Below the pieces are notes generated by a model that ran no database searches, was not told the DNA's origin, and saw only the letters and a list, made by a program, of their open reading frames with translations. The translations under genes were made by a program, and so were the position numbers. A stretch of 64,000 nt of DNA from Rhodococcus sp. 4CII. Lineage in GTDB: Bacteria; Actinomycetota; Actinomycetes; Mycobacteriales; Mycobacteriaceae. Location of the stretch: positions 1,984,001 to 2,048,000 of the forward strand of contig NZ_JACCFE010000002.1 in assembly GCF_014256275.1 (NCBI RefSeq), in the 5' to 3' direction. This document shows, piece after piece, positions 50,447-58,261 of the stretch (the first letter of the stretch is position 1; each line of letters begins with the position of its first letter).

Positions 50447-51069
50447 ATGGATGCAGCGGCCTGGGACGAACGGTATTCACAGAGCGAACTGGTGTGGGGC
50501 GCCCCACCCAACGCCGTCGTGGTCGAGCAGGTCACTGCTCTACCCCGCGGTCGCGCACTCGACCTGGCGTGCGGGAGGGTCGCAACGCACTGTGGCTCGC
50601 CACCCGCGGCTGGGAGGTGACGGGCCTCGACTACTCGGCCGTGGCCGTCGACAAGGCCCGCCGGGTGGCCGCCGACGCGCCCCGATCGGTCCGCGAGCGA
50701 CTCGACTACCGCGTCGCCGACGTCACCGATTCGGACCTCGGCGGCGAGTACGACCTCGTGCTCGTGATCTACCTCCACCTCGCTCCTGCGGAGCGGTTGC
50801 GGGTTGTGAACCGCGCCATATCTGCACTGAAACCTGATGGAATCCTCATGATTTTGGGGCATGACGCCGTTAACTTGTCACAGGGAGTCGGAGGCCCTCA
50901 GGACCTCGAAATCCTTTACACCCCAGAAGATTTGTTGAATTCGATCGCAGGCCGACTCGTCGTCGACGTCGCAGAACGGCGCTTCCGGGAGACCGATGCC
51001 GGAACGGCGATCGACGCGCTCGTCGTCGCACACCGCCCGAGTCTTGGCAGTCAGGTAAATCGGGCGTAA
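50447..51069 (+). pseudogene. SAM-dependent methyltransferase gene with a one-base frameshift
   Basis: The frame starts at ATG 50447 (MDAAAWDERYSQSELVWGAPP) and reads into the SAM-binding motif ALDLACG, where it breaks; the frame one base over then continues NALWLATRGWEVTGLDYSAVAVDKARRVA through to the stop at 51069. Restoring one base after 50574 (GG[C]GAGGGT) would give the normal motif I DLACGEGRNALWLA. So the gene is broken in glycine-rich motif I. It is either a recent mutation or a sequencing error; the downstream codon use is still intact. Product would be a ~207-aa class I methyltransferase. Confidence 0.8.
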
Positions 51070-51080
51070 TATCGGCGATG

Positions 51081-51094
51081 TTACCGACGAGTAA
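51081..51094. promoter_or_regulatory. TTAC-N6-GTAA operator upstream of fadE5
   Basis: TTACCGACGAGTAA lies 58 bases upstream of fadE5, inside the short gap after the frameshifted methyltransferase. Its reverse complement TTACTCGTCGGTAA matches the fabH site at 13 of 14 positions. It is a candidate operator for the TetR protein at 60526-61125. Confidence 0.6.
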
Positions 51095-51151
51095 TAACTT
51101 GGGCGGTACTTACTGATAGACCGCACCATCTCACTGGGAGAGACAGAAGAC

Positions 51152-52987
51152 ATGGGCCATTACAAGAGCAACGTCCGCGACCTGGAGTTCAACCTCTTCG
51201 AGGTACTCGGTCTCGAGCAGCCGCTGAGTGACGGCGTGTGGGGCGATCTCGACGCCGACACCGTCCGCAACATGCTCAGCGAGGTTGCCCGTCTCGCCGA
51301 AGGACCGCTCGGCGAGTCCTTCGCCGATGCCGACCGCAACCCGCCGGTCTTCGACCCCGAGAACCACACCGTCACCCTGCCGGAATCCTTCAAGAAGTCG
51401 TTCCGCGCACTGTGGGACGCCGAGTGGTACCGCATGGGACTCTCCGAGGAGATCGGCGGCGTTCCCGTGCCGCGATCCGTCGTGTGGGCCATCGGTGAGC
51501 TGATCCTCGGCGCCCAGCCGGCCGCGCACATGTACCAGGCCGGACCCGCATTCGCGGACGTGCTGTTCAACAACGGCACCGACGAGCAGAAGCAGTGGGC
51601 CGCCACCATCGTCGAACGCGGCTGGGGCGCCACCATGGTCCTCACCGAACCCGACGCCGGTTCCGACGTCGGCGCGGGCCGCACCAAGGCCATCAAGCAG
51701 GACGACGGCTCCTGGCACATCGAGGGCGTCAAGCGGTTCATCACGTCCGCCGACTCCGACGACCTGTTCGAGAACATCTTCCACCTGGTCCTGGCCCGCC
51801 CCGAAGGCGCAGGCCCCGGCACCAAGGGACTGTCGCTGTTCTTCGTCCCCAAGACGCACTTCAACTTCGAGACCAACGAGTTCGGCGAACGCAACGGCGC
51901 CTTCGTCACCAACGTCGAGCACAAGATGGGCCTGAAGGTTTCCGCCACGTGTGAGGTCACCTTCGGCGGCCACGGAATTCCCGCCCAGGGCTGGCTCGTC
52001 GGCGAGGTCCACAACGGCATCGCGCAGATGTTCGACGTCATCGAGCACGCCCGCATGATGGTCGGCACCAAGGCCATCGCCACCCTCTCCACCGGCTACC
52101 TCAACGCCCTCGAGTACGCGAAGGAACGCGTCCAGGGCGCCGACCTCACGCAGATGACGGACAAGGCCGCGCCGCGCGTCACCATCACGCACCACCCCGA
52201 CGTCCGTCGCGCCCTCGCCATGCAGAAGGCGTACGCCGAGGGCCTGCGCGCCGTGTACCTGTACACGGCGGCGCACCAGGACGAGGCCACCGCCAAGCTG
52301 GTGTCCGGCGCCGACAAGGACCTCGCGTTCCGCGTCAACGACCTGCTGCTCCCGATCGTCAAGGGTGTCGGCTCCGAACGGGCGTACCAGTACCTCACCG
52401 ACAGCCTCCAGACGTTCGGCGGCTCCGGCTTCCTGCAGGACTACCCGATCGAGCAGTACATCCGCGACGCCAAGATCGACTCGCTGTACGAGGGCACCAC
52501 CGCCATCCAGGCGCAGGACTTCTTCTTCCGCAAGATCGCCCGCGACCGCGGGGTGGCCCTCGCGCACATCGCCGGCGAGGTCAAGAAGTTCATCGACAGC
52601 GAGGCAGGCAACGGTCGTCTCAAGGCCGAGCGTGCCCTGCTCGCCACCGCCCTCGAGGACGTCCAGACCATGGCCGCCACCCTCACCGGATACCTCATGG
52701 GTGCGCAGGAGCAGCCGTCCGAGCTGTACAAGGTCGGGCTCGGTTCCGTCCGATTCCTGATGTCCGTCGGCGACCTGCTCATCGGCTGGCAGCTGCTGCG
52801 TCAGTCCGAGATCGCGATCAAGGCCCTCGACGAAGGTGCCAACGCCAAGGACAAGGCGTTCTACGAGGGCAAGGTAGCCATCGCGTCCTTCTTCGCGAAG
52901 AACGTCCTGCCCGAGCTGACCGCCACCCGCGGCATCGTCGCCAACCTCGACAACGACATCATGGAGCTCGACGAAGCAGCGTTCTGA
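51152..52987 (+). CDS. fadE5: Acyl-CoA dehydrogenase FadE5
   Basis: A 611-aa long-form acyl-CoA dehydrogenase. The opening MGHYKSNVRDLEFNLFEVLG and the length match mycobacterial FadE5. The catalytic base is E447 in SLYEGTTAIQAQ; the FAD region includes TEPDAGSDVGA and HIEGVKRFITS; EHKMGLKVSATCEV is the substrate block. It introduces the 2,3 double bond in acyl-CoA beta-oxidation, probably with broad chain length. ATG 51152 has GGGAGAG about 10 bases upstream. I recall it adjoining fadA2 in mycobacteria; here the DUF559 and VanW genes separate them. Confidence 0.93.
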   Translation: MGHYKSNVRDLEFNLFEVLGLEQPLSDGVWGDLDADTVRNMLSEVARLAEGPLGESFADADRNPPVFDPENHTVTLPESFKKSFRALWDAEWYRMGLSEEIGGVPVPRSVVWAIGELILGAQPAAHMYQAGPAFADVLFNNGTDEQKQWAATIVERGWGATMVLTEPDAGSDVGAGRTKAIKQDDGSWHIEGVKRFITSADSDDLFENIFHLVLARPEGAGPGTKGLSLFFVPKTHFNFETNEFGERNGAFVTNVEHKMGLKVSATCEVTFGGHGIPAQGWLVGEVHNGIAQMFDVIEHARMMVGTKAIATLSTGYLNALEYAKERVQGADLTQMTDKAAPRVTITHHPDVRRALAMQKAYAEGLRAVYLYTAAHQDEATAKLVSGADKDLAFRVNDLLLPIVKGVGSERAYQYLTDSLQTFGGSGFLQDYPIEQYIRDAKIDSLYEGTTAIQAQDFFFRKIARDRGVALAHIAGEVKKFIDSEAGNGRLKAERALLATALEDVQTMAATLTGYLMGAQEQPSELYKVGLGSVRFLMSVGDLLIGWQLLRQSEIAIKALDEGANAKDKAFYEGKVAIASFFAKNVLPELTATRGIVANLDNDIMELDEAAF

Positions 52988-53011
52988 TCGGCTTCACACC
53001 TTCTGATCTCC

Positions 53012-53087
53012 GCAGACGCACCCCTTCTCCGCACACGCACCCCATTTCGGACACGATTCCGGGTGCGTCTGCCCAGGAGGGGTGCGT
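53012..53087. repeat. GGGTGCG repeat cluster, downstream side of the DUF559 gene
   Basis: Four copies of the core in 71 bases: CGCACCCC at 53017-53024 and 53036-53043, GGGTGCGT at 53061-53068 and GGGGTGCGT at 53079-53087. The first and third form a perfect 12-bp inverted repeat, GCAGACGCACCC (53012-53023) with GGGTGCGTCTGC (53061-53072). The cluster fills the 110-base gap between fadE5 and the DUF559 gene and could fold as a terminator, but copy number and sharing with the other side of the gene suggest a mobile-type repeat. Confidence 0.7.
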
Positions 53088-53097
53088 TTGTCATTGG

Positions 53098-54093
53098 CTA
53101 CAGAGTTCGCAGCGTCAGTCGCCGCGCCACTGGCAGTGCCGATTGCTCAACCCTCCCCATCGGAGGCAGCGATGTTTTTCCCCGTGTGAGCACCGGACGG
53201 ATGCGAGCAGCGAGCCGAAGCGGGTCACTCAGCTCGTCCCACGTCCATCGCACCATCTGAAAGCCGAGTTCCCGCATGGCATCTTCGCGTCGCTTCTCGG
53301 CGAACACCGCGTCACCCGCTTCCTGACCAGGTTTCAGCATCCGCTCGTATTTCACGCGACCGTCGAATTCGCCCAGAAAACCCGAACTCTCGATGTAGAA
53401 GTCAACGCGGCCAAGGATTCTGCCGTCGTATCCGCGAACCACACCCTGCTGGGATGGCGACGGTAACCCCGTGGTCGAGAACATCACCCGACTGCGAGAT
53501 TCCCCGACACTTTCGCTGTATCCGGTGAGAAATTGCACGACACGGCGTGCAGCACCCACACCCTTCCGGCCCTGCGCCGATGCGAGCTCGCATTCCAGGT
53601 CCCCGGGGCTGATTCCGAACGTCCGGACGGCCGCGTCTCCTGTCACCACGGCCTGCTCGAACGGGAGCGTACGGCCGAGATCCACGACCATCCGCGACGG
53701 TGTCGTCACGAGGTACCCGTCTGCCTCCGCAACGTGGCCGTCCAGCGAGGAGCAATGCACCGTCACGCGGGTCTTGATGCGCCCGCCGCTCCGGCGGTTC
53801 CGGGTGACCTGCACCCGATCGAGTGGCGTCTTCCACACCGGCAATCCATACACGACGGCGGCCGACTGGTGACTCAGGACCGCGTCCCCCGACATTCGCG
53901 GAACCGTCGCGTCGATCAAGAGCCGGTGTCGCGCTTCGGGCGTCGCATGCTCGAATGCCGATTCGCCGACGTAGGCGCCATGACCGACCCGTCGCCAACC
54001 TCCCCTCGTGTAAAGGCGGCGTATTTCGTCGTCGGTGAAGCCGGCAGCCAGCGCGTCCCGCCGCAGGATCAACTCCCCGGGCTCATGTTCCAT
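53098..54093 (-). CDS. DUF559 endonuclease-like protein with AbiEi-type N terminus
   Basis: About 331 aa. The N-terminal ~45 residues resemble an AbiEi-type winged helix (LILRRDALAAGFTDDEIRRLYTRGGWRRVGHGAYV). The C-terminal ~90 residues are DUF559, a Vsr/PD-(D/E)xK-like fold: GRVDFYIESSGFLGEFDGRVKYER, then EKRREDAMRELGFQMVRWTWDEL. These proteins are widespread and often multicopy in actinobacteria; function unknown, nuclease activity likely. ATG 54093 (MEHEPGEL) begins the recognisable domain; the frame goes on to 54192 without support. It is bracketed on both sides by GGGTGCG repeats, which hints at a repeat-linked element. Confidence 0.8.
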   Translation of the reverse strand: MEHEPGELILRRDALAAGFTDDEIRRLYTRGGWRRVGHGAYVGESAFEHATPEARHRLLIDATVPRMSGDAVLSHQSAAVVYGLPVWKTPLDRVQVTRNRRSGGRIKTRVTVHCSSLDGHVAEADGYLVTTPSRMVVDLGRTLPFEQAVVTGDAAVRTFGISPGDLECELASAQGRKGVGAARRVVQFLTGYSESVGESRSRVMFSTTGLPSPSQQGVVRGYDGRILGRVDFYIESSGFLGEFDGRVKYERMLKPGQEAGDAVFAEKRREDAMRELGFQMVRWTWDELSDPLRLAARIRPVLTRGKTSLPPMGRVEQSALPVARRLTLRTL

Positions 54094-54163
54094 GGCGTCG
54101 ATACTCGCGGCCGCGCACTCCCACCGCACTACCCGATTTGCGATCTGTGGACAACTCCCCGAC

Positions 54164-54244
54164 GAACGCACCCGTTCTCGACACCCGCACACGAATTGGG
54201 ACCCCAGAAGGGGTGCGGCTACCGGGAAGAAGTGCGGCTACTCG
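54164..54244. repeat. GGGTGCG repeat cluster, upstream side of the DUF559 gene
   Basis: Cores CGCACCCG (about 54164) and GGGGTGCGG (54210-54218), plus a 19-bp imperfect tandem repeat: GAAGGGGTGCGGCTACCGG (54207-54225) and GAAGAAGTGCGGCTACTCG (54226-54244). The 12-mer AGAAGGGGTGCG (54206-54217) is the reverse complement of 53017-53028 on the other side of the gene, so the DUF559 gene lies inside an inverted repeat. The cluster runs into the last codons of the vanW-family gene. The rest of 54094-54163 shows nothing clear. Confidence 0.65.
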
Positions 54245-56466
54245 CCTTCGCCCGGCTTCGGCTTCGCGGTGGGCTTCGGGCTCTCCGGTGGCGTGGTCGG
54301 AGCCGGCGAGGCGGCGGGGGTGCGCTCGTCGGGCTTGGGCGCGCCGGGCGTCTCACATTTGACGATCGGGACCGGGTCGTAGCGGACGGTCCTGGTGTTC
54401 CGGGAAATCTCCTGTCCGGTGGCATGATCGGAGATCACCCGGGTGTCGCTGGCGGTGAAACCCGGGGCCCCACTGGAGGCGATGCAGTGATCGCCGGCGG
54501 GCAGGGTGACCGTGTCGGGCTGCGTCGGCTTGGTGCGGTTACCGGTGATCGACTCGACGTCGACCGACTTCGTTCCCCAGAACCGGATGGTCAGATCGGA
54601 CGCGCCGCCGATGGCCTGGATCATCACGCCCGTCTTGGCGTTGTTGCGGAACTGCAGGTCGATGGCGCCTTCGAAGACGGTCGCCTCGCGCGCCTCGGGG
54701 TACCGCGAGATGTAGTACGAGTGCTCGGTGTGCGCGACGTCTTCCATGCCGGCGAAGTACGCGGCGTTGTACAGCGTCGTCGCCACCTGGCTCACACCGC
54801 CGCCCACCGCGGTGTCCGGGCGGCCGTTGTTGATGATGCCGGACTCCACGTAACCCTGAGCCGTGCCGCGCGGACCGGTGTACCCGTTGAGGGAGAAGGT
54901 GTCGCCGGGCTTGATCAGCGCGCCGTTGATCTCACTGGCGGCGAGCCGGATGTTCGTGCCGGACGCCGCGGAGAACCCGCTGGTGGTGAACTCGCCGATC
55001 ACCTCCTTCACCCCGAGACCCTGCGCGGCCTCCGTGGTGAGGGCGGGCGGGACTGGGCCGTACACCGCGGCGGTCGTGTGAGAACCGTTGCCGCGCAACA
55101 CCTCGGGCAACGTCTCCAAAGTCTTGGGCCACTGCACCAGGTCACCGACCACTGCCGGGACGACCGTGGGCGATCCCCCGTCGAGCGTGATCGCGGCATC
55201 CTTCGGTGCGATCTCGGTCGAGACGAGCTGAGGAGCGAGGATTCCGGTGGCGGCCTCGAGGTTGTACGTCGGCTTCAGCCCGCCTGCGCCGTCCGGCTCG
55301 AAACCGACGATGGCACCGATCTGCTGACGCGGCGCCGTCGCGACCTTGCCGTCACGACCGGTGACCACCAGATCCGCCGACGCCGCGGGCGCGGCCACGT
55401 CGTCGAGCGCCTTCTGGACGCCTTCCTCGGTCACCGTGACGGGCACGACGTCGACGGGCAGTTCCACCGTCCGGCCGAAGGCCCACTGCTCGGTCAACGC
55501 CGCCTCGGCACCCTCACCGTTCAGATTCTGTCCGGTGGACGGATCCACCGGCACCGGGGTCGCGCCCTCGAACACGACGGTTCCCTCGCGTGACGCGCGA
55601 TCTGTGTCACCTCGCAGCTCGTCGACGGCGGACGCCAGCGCGGCCTCGTCGCGGGTCGACACCACCCCGATCTCGTCGGTGGTGAAGAACGACGTGAGGC
55701 GGGTGAACGGATTCAGCGGCTGCGAATCGGCTCGATCGAGGGTTGCCTCCCAATCGACCCCGAGCCCGGCGTCGGCGGGAACGAGCTCCGTGGACACGTC
55801 GCCGGCCTGCACCGTCAGCGGCTGATCAACCCGGGGGCCGACCTGCGCCTGCAACGTGGCCTCCGCCTCCTCGCGGGATGAACCGCCCACATCGACGCCG
55901 GCCACCGTCACGCCGCGCGGCAGCTTTCCGGACGACACCGCGAGGTCCGCGGCGTACGCGAGGCCGAGCACAGCGATCACACCACCGATGACGGCGGCGA
56001 TCTTCATCCACGGGGCACGGGCCGGAGTCTCCTCGGCCGTCGTCGCGGCCGGCTCGGCTTCGGGTCGCGGCGGCGCAGCGGGCGGTGCCACCACCGTCGG
56101 ATTCTCCGCCGCCGCGGTATGCGCCGCAGTCGGTCCGGGAACGGGGCCCGCCGGAATCACGGGAATCACCTGCGTGACGTCCTCGTTCGCCGGCGGCTCC
56201 ACCCACACCGGCGGTTGCGGATCCTGCTGATCCGAAGATTCCCCCAGGTCACCGAGGTTCAACTGTGTTGTCGGGGCCTCGTCGGCACTCCGCTGTTCCG
56301 CGGAAGCCTCGGGAGCCGGAGCCTCGTCGGCACTCGGGACTGTGCTCCCGTTCTCGACCTTCCCGGGCTCGACGCTCCCGGGTTCGATGCCGTCGGGCGT
56401 CGTGGAAGGGTCCGGCGTCGACCGTTCGGGTGCAGTGCGCCCCTTGTCGCCGTCTTCGTCGTTCAC
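54238..56466 (-). CDS. VanW-family protein with PG-binding repeats
   Basis: A 742-aa membrane-anchored protein. A long acidic, Pro/Glu-rich cytoplasmic N terminus (about 1-150) is followed by one membrane span (MKIAAVIGGVIAVLGLAYAADL), then two peptidoglycan-binding-4/YoaR-like repeats (GVDVGGSSREEAEATL) and a VanW domain (about 490-650: FSAASGTNIRLAASEINGALIKPGDTFSLNGYTG, AVGGGVSQVATTLYNAAYFAG). The C terminus is a Pro/Lys tail. VanW proteins are tied to cell-wall remodelling and glycopeptide resistance, mechanism unknown. GTG 56466 has GAGAGG 6 bases upstream. The bases 56467-56603 upstream hold its promoter region, with no clear boxes. Confidence 0.88.
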   Translation of the reverse strand: MNDEDGDKGRTAPERSTPDPSTTPDGIEPGSVEPGKVENGSTVPSADEAPAPEASAEQRSADEAPTTQLNLGDLGESSDQQDPQPPVWVEPPANEDVTQVIPVIPAGPVPGPTAAHTAAAENPTVVAPPAAPPRPEAEPAATTAEETPARAPWMKIAAVIGGVIAVLGLAYAADLAVSSGKLPRGVTVAGVDVGGSSREEAEATLQAQVGPRVDQPLTVQAGDVSTELVPADAGLGVDWEATLDRADSQPLNPFTRLTSFFTTDEIGVVSTRDEAALASAVDELRGDTDRASREGTVVFEGATPVPVDPSTGQNLNGEGAEAALTEQWAFGRTVELPVDVVPVTVTEEGVQKALDDVAAPAASADLVVTGRDGKVATAPRQQIGAIVGFEPDGAGGLKPTYNLEAATGILAPQLVSTEIAPKDAAITLDGGSPTVVPAVVGDLVQWPKTLETLPEVLRGNGSHTTAAVYGPVPPALTTEAAQGLGVKEVIGEFTTSGFSAASGTNIRLAASEINGALIKPGDTFSLNGYTGPRGTAQGYVESGIINNGRPDTAVGGGVSQVATTLYNAAYFAGMEDVAHTEHSYYISRYPEAREATVFEGAIDLQFRNNAKTGVMIQAIGGASDLTIRFWGTKSVDVESITGNRTKPTQPDTVTLPAGDHCIASSGAPGFTASDTRVISDHATGQEISRNTRTVRYDPVPIVKCETPGAPKPDERTPAASPAPTTPPESPKPTAKPKPGEGE

Positions 56467-56603
56467 CGTGGCCCTCTCACCGAGTTGTCCTTCGTGCGGG
56501 CCTCAGCTTGCCGTCGGTGCTCATTGCATTTCAAGCGCGATCCGATCCGGGCGAGGCCCGGTCGAGACCCCCACGTCAGCGTACCGGCCGCCGGAAATGC
56601 AAG

Positions 56604-56650
56604 AGCCCCGCGCTGCTGCCAGGTCGGGGGTCAGGCAGCAACACGGGGCT
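56604..56650. terminator. Hairpin terminator (fadA2 side), 1 of 3
   Basis: AGCCCCG...TGCTGCC pairs with GGCAGCA...CGGGGCT over a 13-base G-rich loop. It is the furthest downstream of three hairpins after fadA2 on the minus strand and lies before the vanW-family promoter. Confidence 0.6.
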
Positions 56651-56703
56651 GACAGGGATATCGCCAGCTAATCTCCAGCGTTACACCTGTCGGAAAAGAT
56701 TTC

Positions 56704-56736
56704 GGGGATCCGGCCACCCCTCGTTGCCGGATCCCC
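56704..56736. terminator. Hairpin terminator (fadA2 side), 2 of 3
   Basis: GGGGATCCGGC (56704-56714) pairs perfectly with GCCGGATCCCC (56726-56736) over an 11-base loop. An A/T-rich stretch follows on the minus-strand exit side (reverse of AAAAGATTTC at 56695-56704). Confidence 0.65.
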
Positions 56737-56754
56737 GCTCGTACTGCGTGCGCG

Positions 56755-56792
56755 CTGGCCTTTCCGGTCTCCCAGCTACCGGAACGGCCAGT
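56755..56792. terminator. Hairpin terminator (fadA2 side), 3 of 3
   Basis: CTGGCCTTTCCGGT (56755-56768) pairs with ACCGGAACGGCCAG (56779-56792), 13 of 14 positions, beginning 4 bases past the fadA2 stop (56797, minus strand). It is the first hairpin met by polymerase leaving fadA2. Confidence 0.65.
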
Positions 56793-56796
56793 CGGT

Positions 56797-58131
56797 TCAC
56801 GCCTCTATGATTGCCGTCACACCCTGGCCGCCGGCGGCGCAGATCGAGATCAGGCCCCGGCCCGAACCCTTCTCCGCCAGCATCTTGGCGAGCGACGCGA
56901 CGATGCGGCCGCCGGTGGCGGCGAACGGGTGCCCCGCCGCCAGCGACGACCCGTTGACGTTGAGCTTGCTGCGGTCGATGGAACCGAGGGCGCCGTCGAG
57001 TCCGAGCCGTTCCTTGCAGTATTCGTCCGATTCGAACGCCTGCAGCGTCGCCAGCACGACGGACGCGAACGCTTCGTGGATCTCGTAGAAGTCGAAGTCC
57101 TGCAGCGTGAGGCCGTTGCGGGCCAGCAGGCGCGGGATGGCGTACGTCGGCGCCATCAGGAGGCCGTCCTTGCCGTGGATGTAGTCGACGGCGGCGGTCT
57201 CGGAATCGACGAGATGCGCGAGCACGGGGAGCTTGCGTTCGGCGGCCCATTCGTCGGTGGACAGCAGGACCGCGGACGCGCCGTCGGTGAGCGGGGTGGA
57301 GTTGCCCGCTGTCATCGTCGCGTCGCCCGCCTTCACTCCGAAGACCGGCTTCAGTTTGGCCAGCTTCTCGGCGCTGGAGTCGGGTCGGAGGTTGTCGTCG
57401 CGGGTGAGGCCGAGGAACGGGGTCACCAGGTCGTCGAAGAAGCCGCGGTCGTAGGCGGCGGCCATGTTCTGGTGGCTGGCGGCGGCCAGCGCGTCCTGGT
57501 CCTCGCGGCGGATGCCGAATTCCTTGGCCGTGATGGCGGCGTGCTCGCCCATGGACAGCCCGGTGCGGGGTTCGCCGTTGCGCGGGATCTCGATGCCGAG
57601 CATCGACGGGCGGACGTTGCCGAGGAGCTTGATGCGGTCGCCGGTGCTCTTCGCGCGGTTCAGCGACAGCAGGAATTCGCGGAGTTCGTCGTTGACGCCG
57701 ATCGGGGCGTCGGAGGTGGTGTCGACGCCGCCGCCGACACCGGCGTCGATCCGGCCGGCCGCGATGGCGTCGCCGACTGCGACGATCGACTGCAGTCCGG
57801 TGCCACAGGCCTGCTGCAGGTCGAAGGCCGGGGTGTACGGGCTGAGGGGGCTGCCGAGAACGCATTCGCGCATCAGGTTGAAGTCGCGGCTGTGCTTGAG
57901 GACTGCGCCGCCGGCGACGAGGCCCAGCTTCTCGCCCTGAAGGTTGAAGCGGCTCACCAGTCCGTCGAGGGTGGCGGTGAACATGTCCTGGTTGGACGCC
58001 TGCGCGTACTTGCGGTCGGAGCGGGCGAACGGAATACGGTTACCGCCGACGATCGCGACGGGACGCTGCTGCTTTCCGCCCGGCTTCGGCGCCGATGCGG
58101 TGGTCGGGTTGGTGCGAGCTTTGCTGGTCAC
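56797..58131 (-). CDS. fadA2: Thiolase FadA2 (acetyl-CoA acetyltransferase)
   Basis: A 444-aa thiolase with the nucleophilic Cys in LQQACGTGLQS, His in AAGHPFAATGGR and Cys in SICAAGGQG. The opening VAIVGGNRIPFARSDRKYAQASNQDM matches the trifunctional-beta/FadA2 group that cleaves 3-ketoacyl-CoA. GTG 58131 (after GGAG, 7 bases) is used; a TTG at 58143 would add four residues. It is divergent from fabG4 with a shared TTACTC-palindrome at 58177-58190, as expected for one co-regulated beta-oxidation / fatty-acid set. Confidence 0.93.
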   Translation of the reverse strand: MTSKARTNPTTASAPKPGGKQQRPVAIVGGNRIPFARSDRKYAQASNQDMFTATLDGLVSRFNLQGEKLGLVAGGAVLKHSRDFNLMRECVLGSPLSPYTPAFDLQQACGTGLQSIVAVGDAIAAGRIDAGVGGGVDTTSDAPIGVNDELREFLLSLNRAKSTGDRIKLLGNVRPSMLGIEIPRNGEPRTGLSMGEHAAITAKEFGIRREDQDALAAASHQNMAAAYDRGFFDDLVTPFLGLTRDDNLRPDSSAEKLAKLKPVFGVKAGDATMTAGNSTPLTDGASAVLLSTDEWAAERKLPVLAHLVDSETAAVDYIHGKDGLLMAPTYAIPRLLARNGLTLQDFDFYEIHEAFASVVLATLQAFESDEYCKERLGLDGALGSIDRSKLNVNGSSLAAGHPFAATGGRIVASLAKMLAEKGSGRGLISICAAGGQGVTAIIEA

Positions 58132-58176
58132 TGACGTCTCCAAGGATCTGGTGCGATTACCTGTTGGCTACTATTC

Positions 58177-58190
58177 TTACTCAGGAGTAA
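58177..58190. promoter_or_regulatory. TTAC-N6-GTAA operator between fadA2 and fabG4
   Basis: TTACTCAGGAGTAA, extended to perfect 7-base arms CTTACTC-AG-GAGTAAG, lies 46 bases upstream of fadA2 and 72 bases upstream of fabG4. It is the most symmetric of the four copies of this motif in the window. Confidence 0.65.
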
Positions 58191-58261
58191 GTTACTTGTC
58201 GACACCGCACTTCACTCGGTGCTCGGTGACTGACCGCCTAACGACGACAGAAGGTAGGACC

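Noticed and set aside
53012..54244. GGGTGCG repeats considered as a CRISPR array
   Set aside because: Cores are 7-9 bp, in both orientations and unevenly spaced, with no unique equal-length spacers or cas genes.
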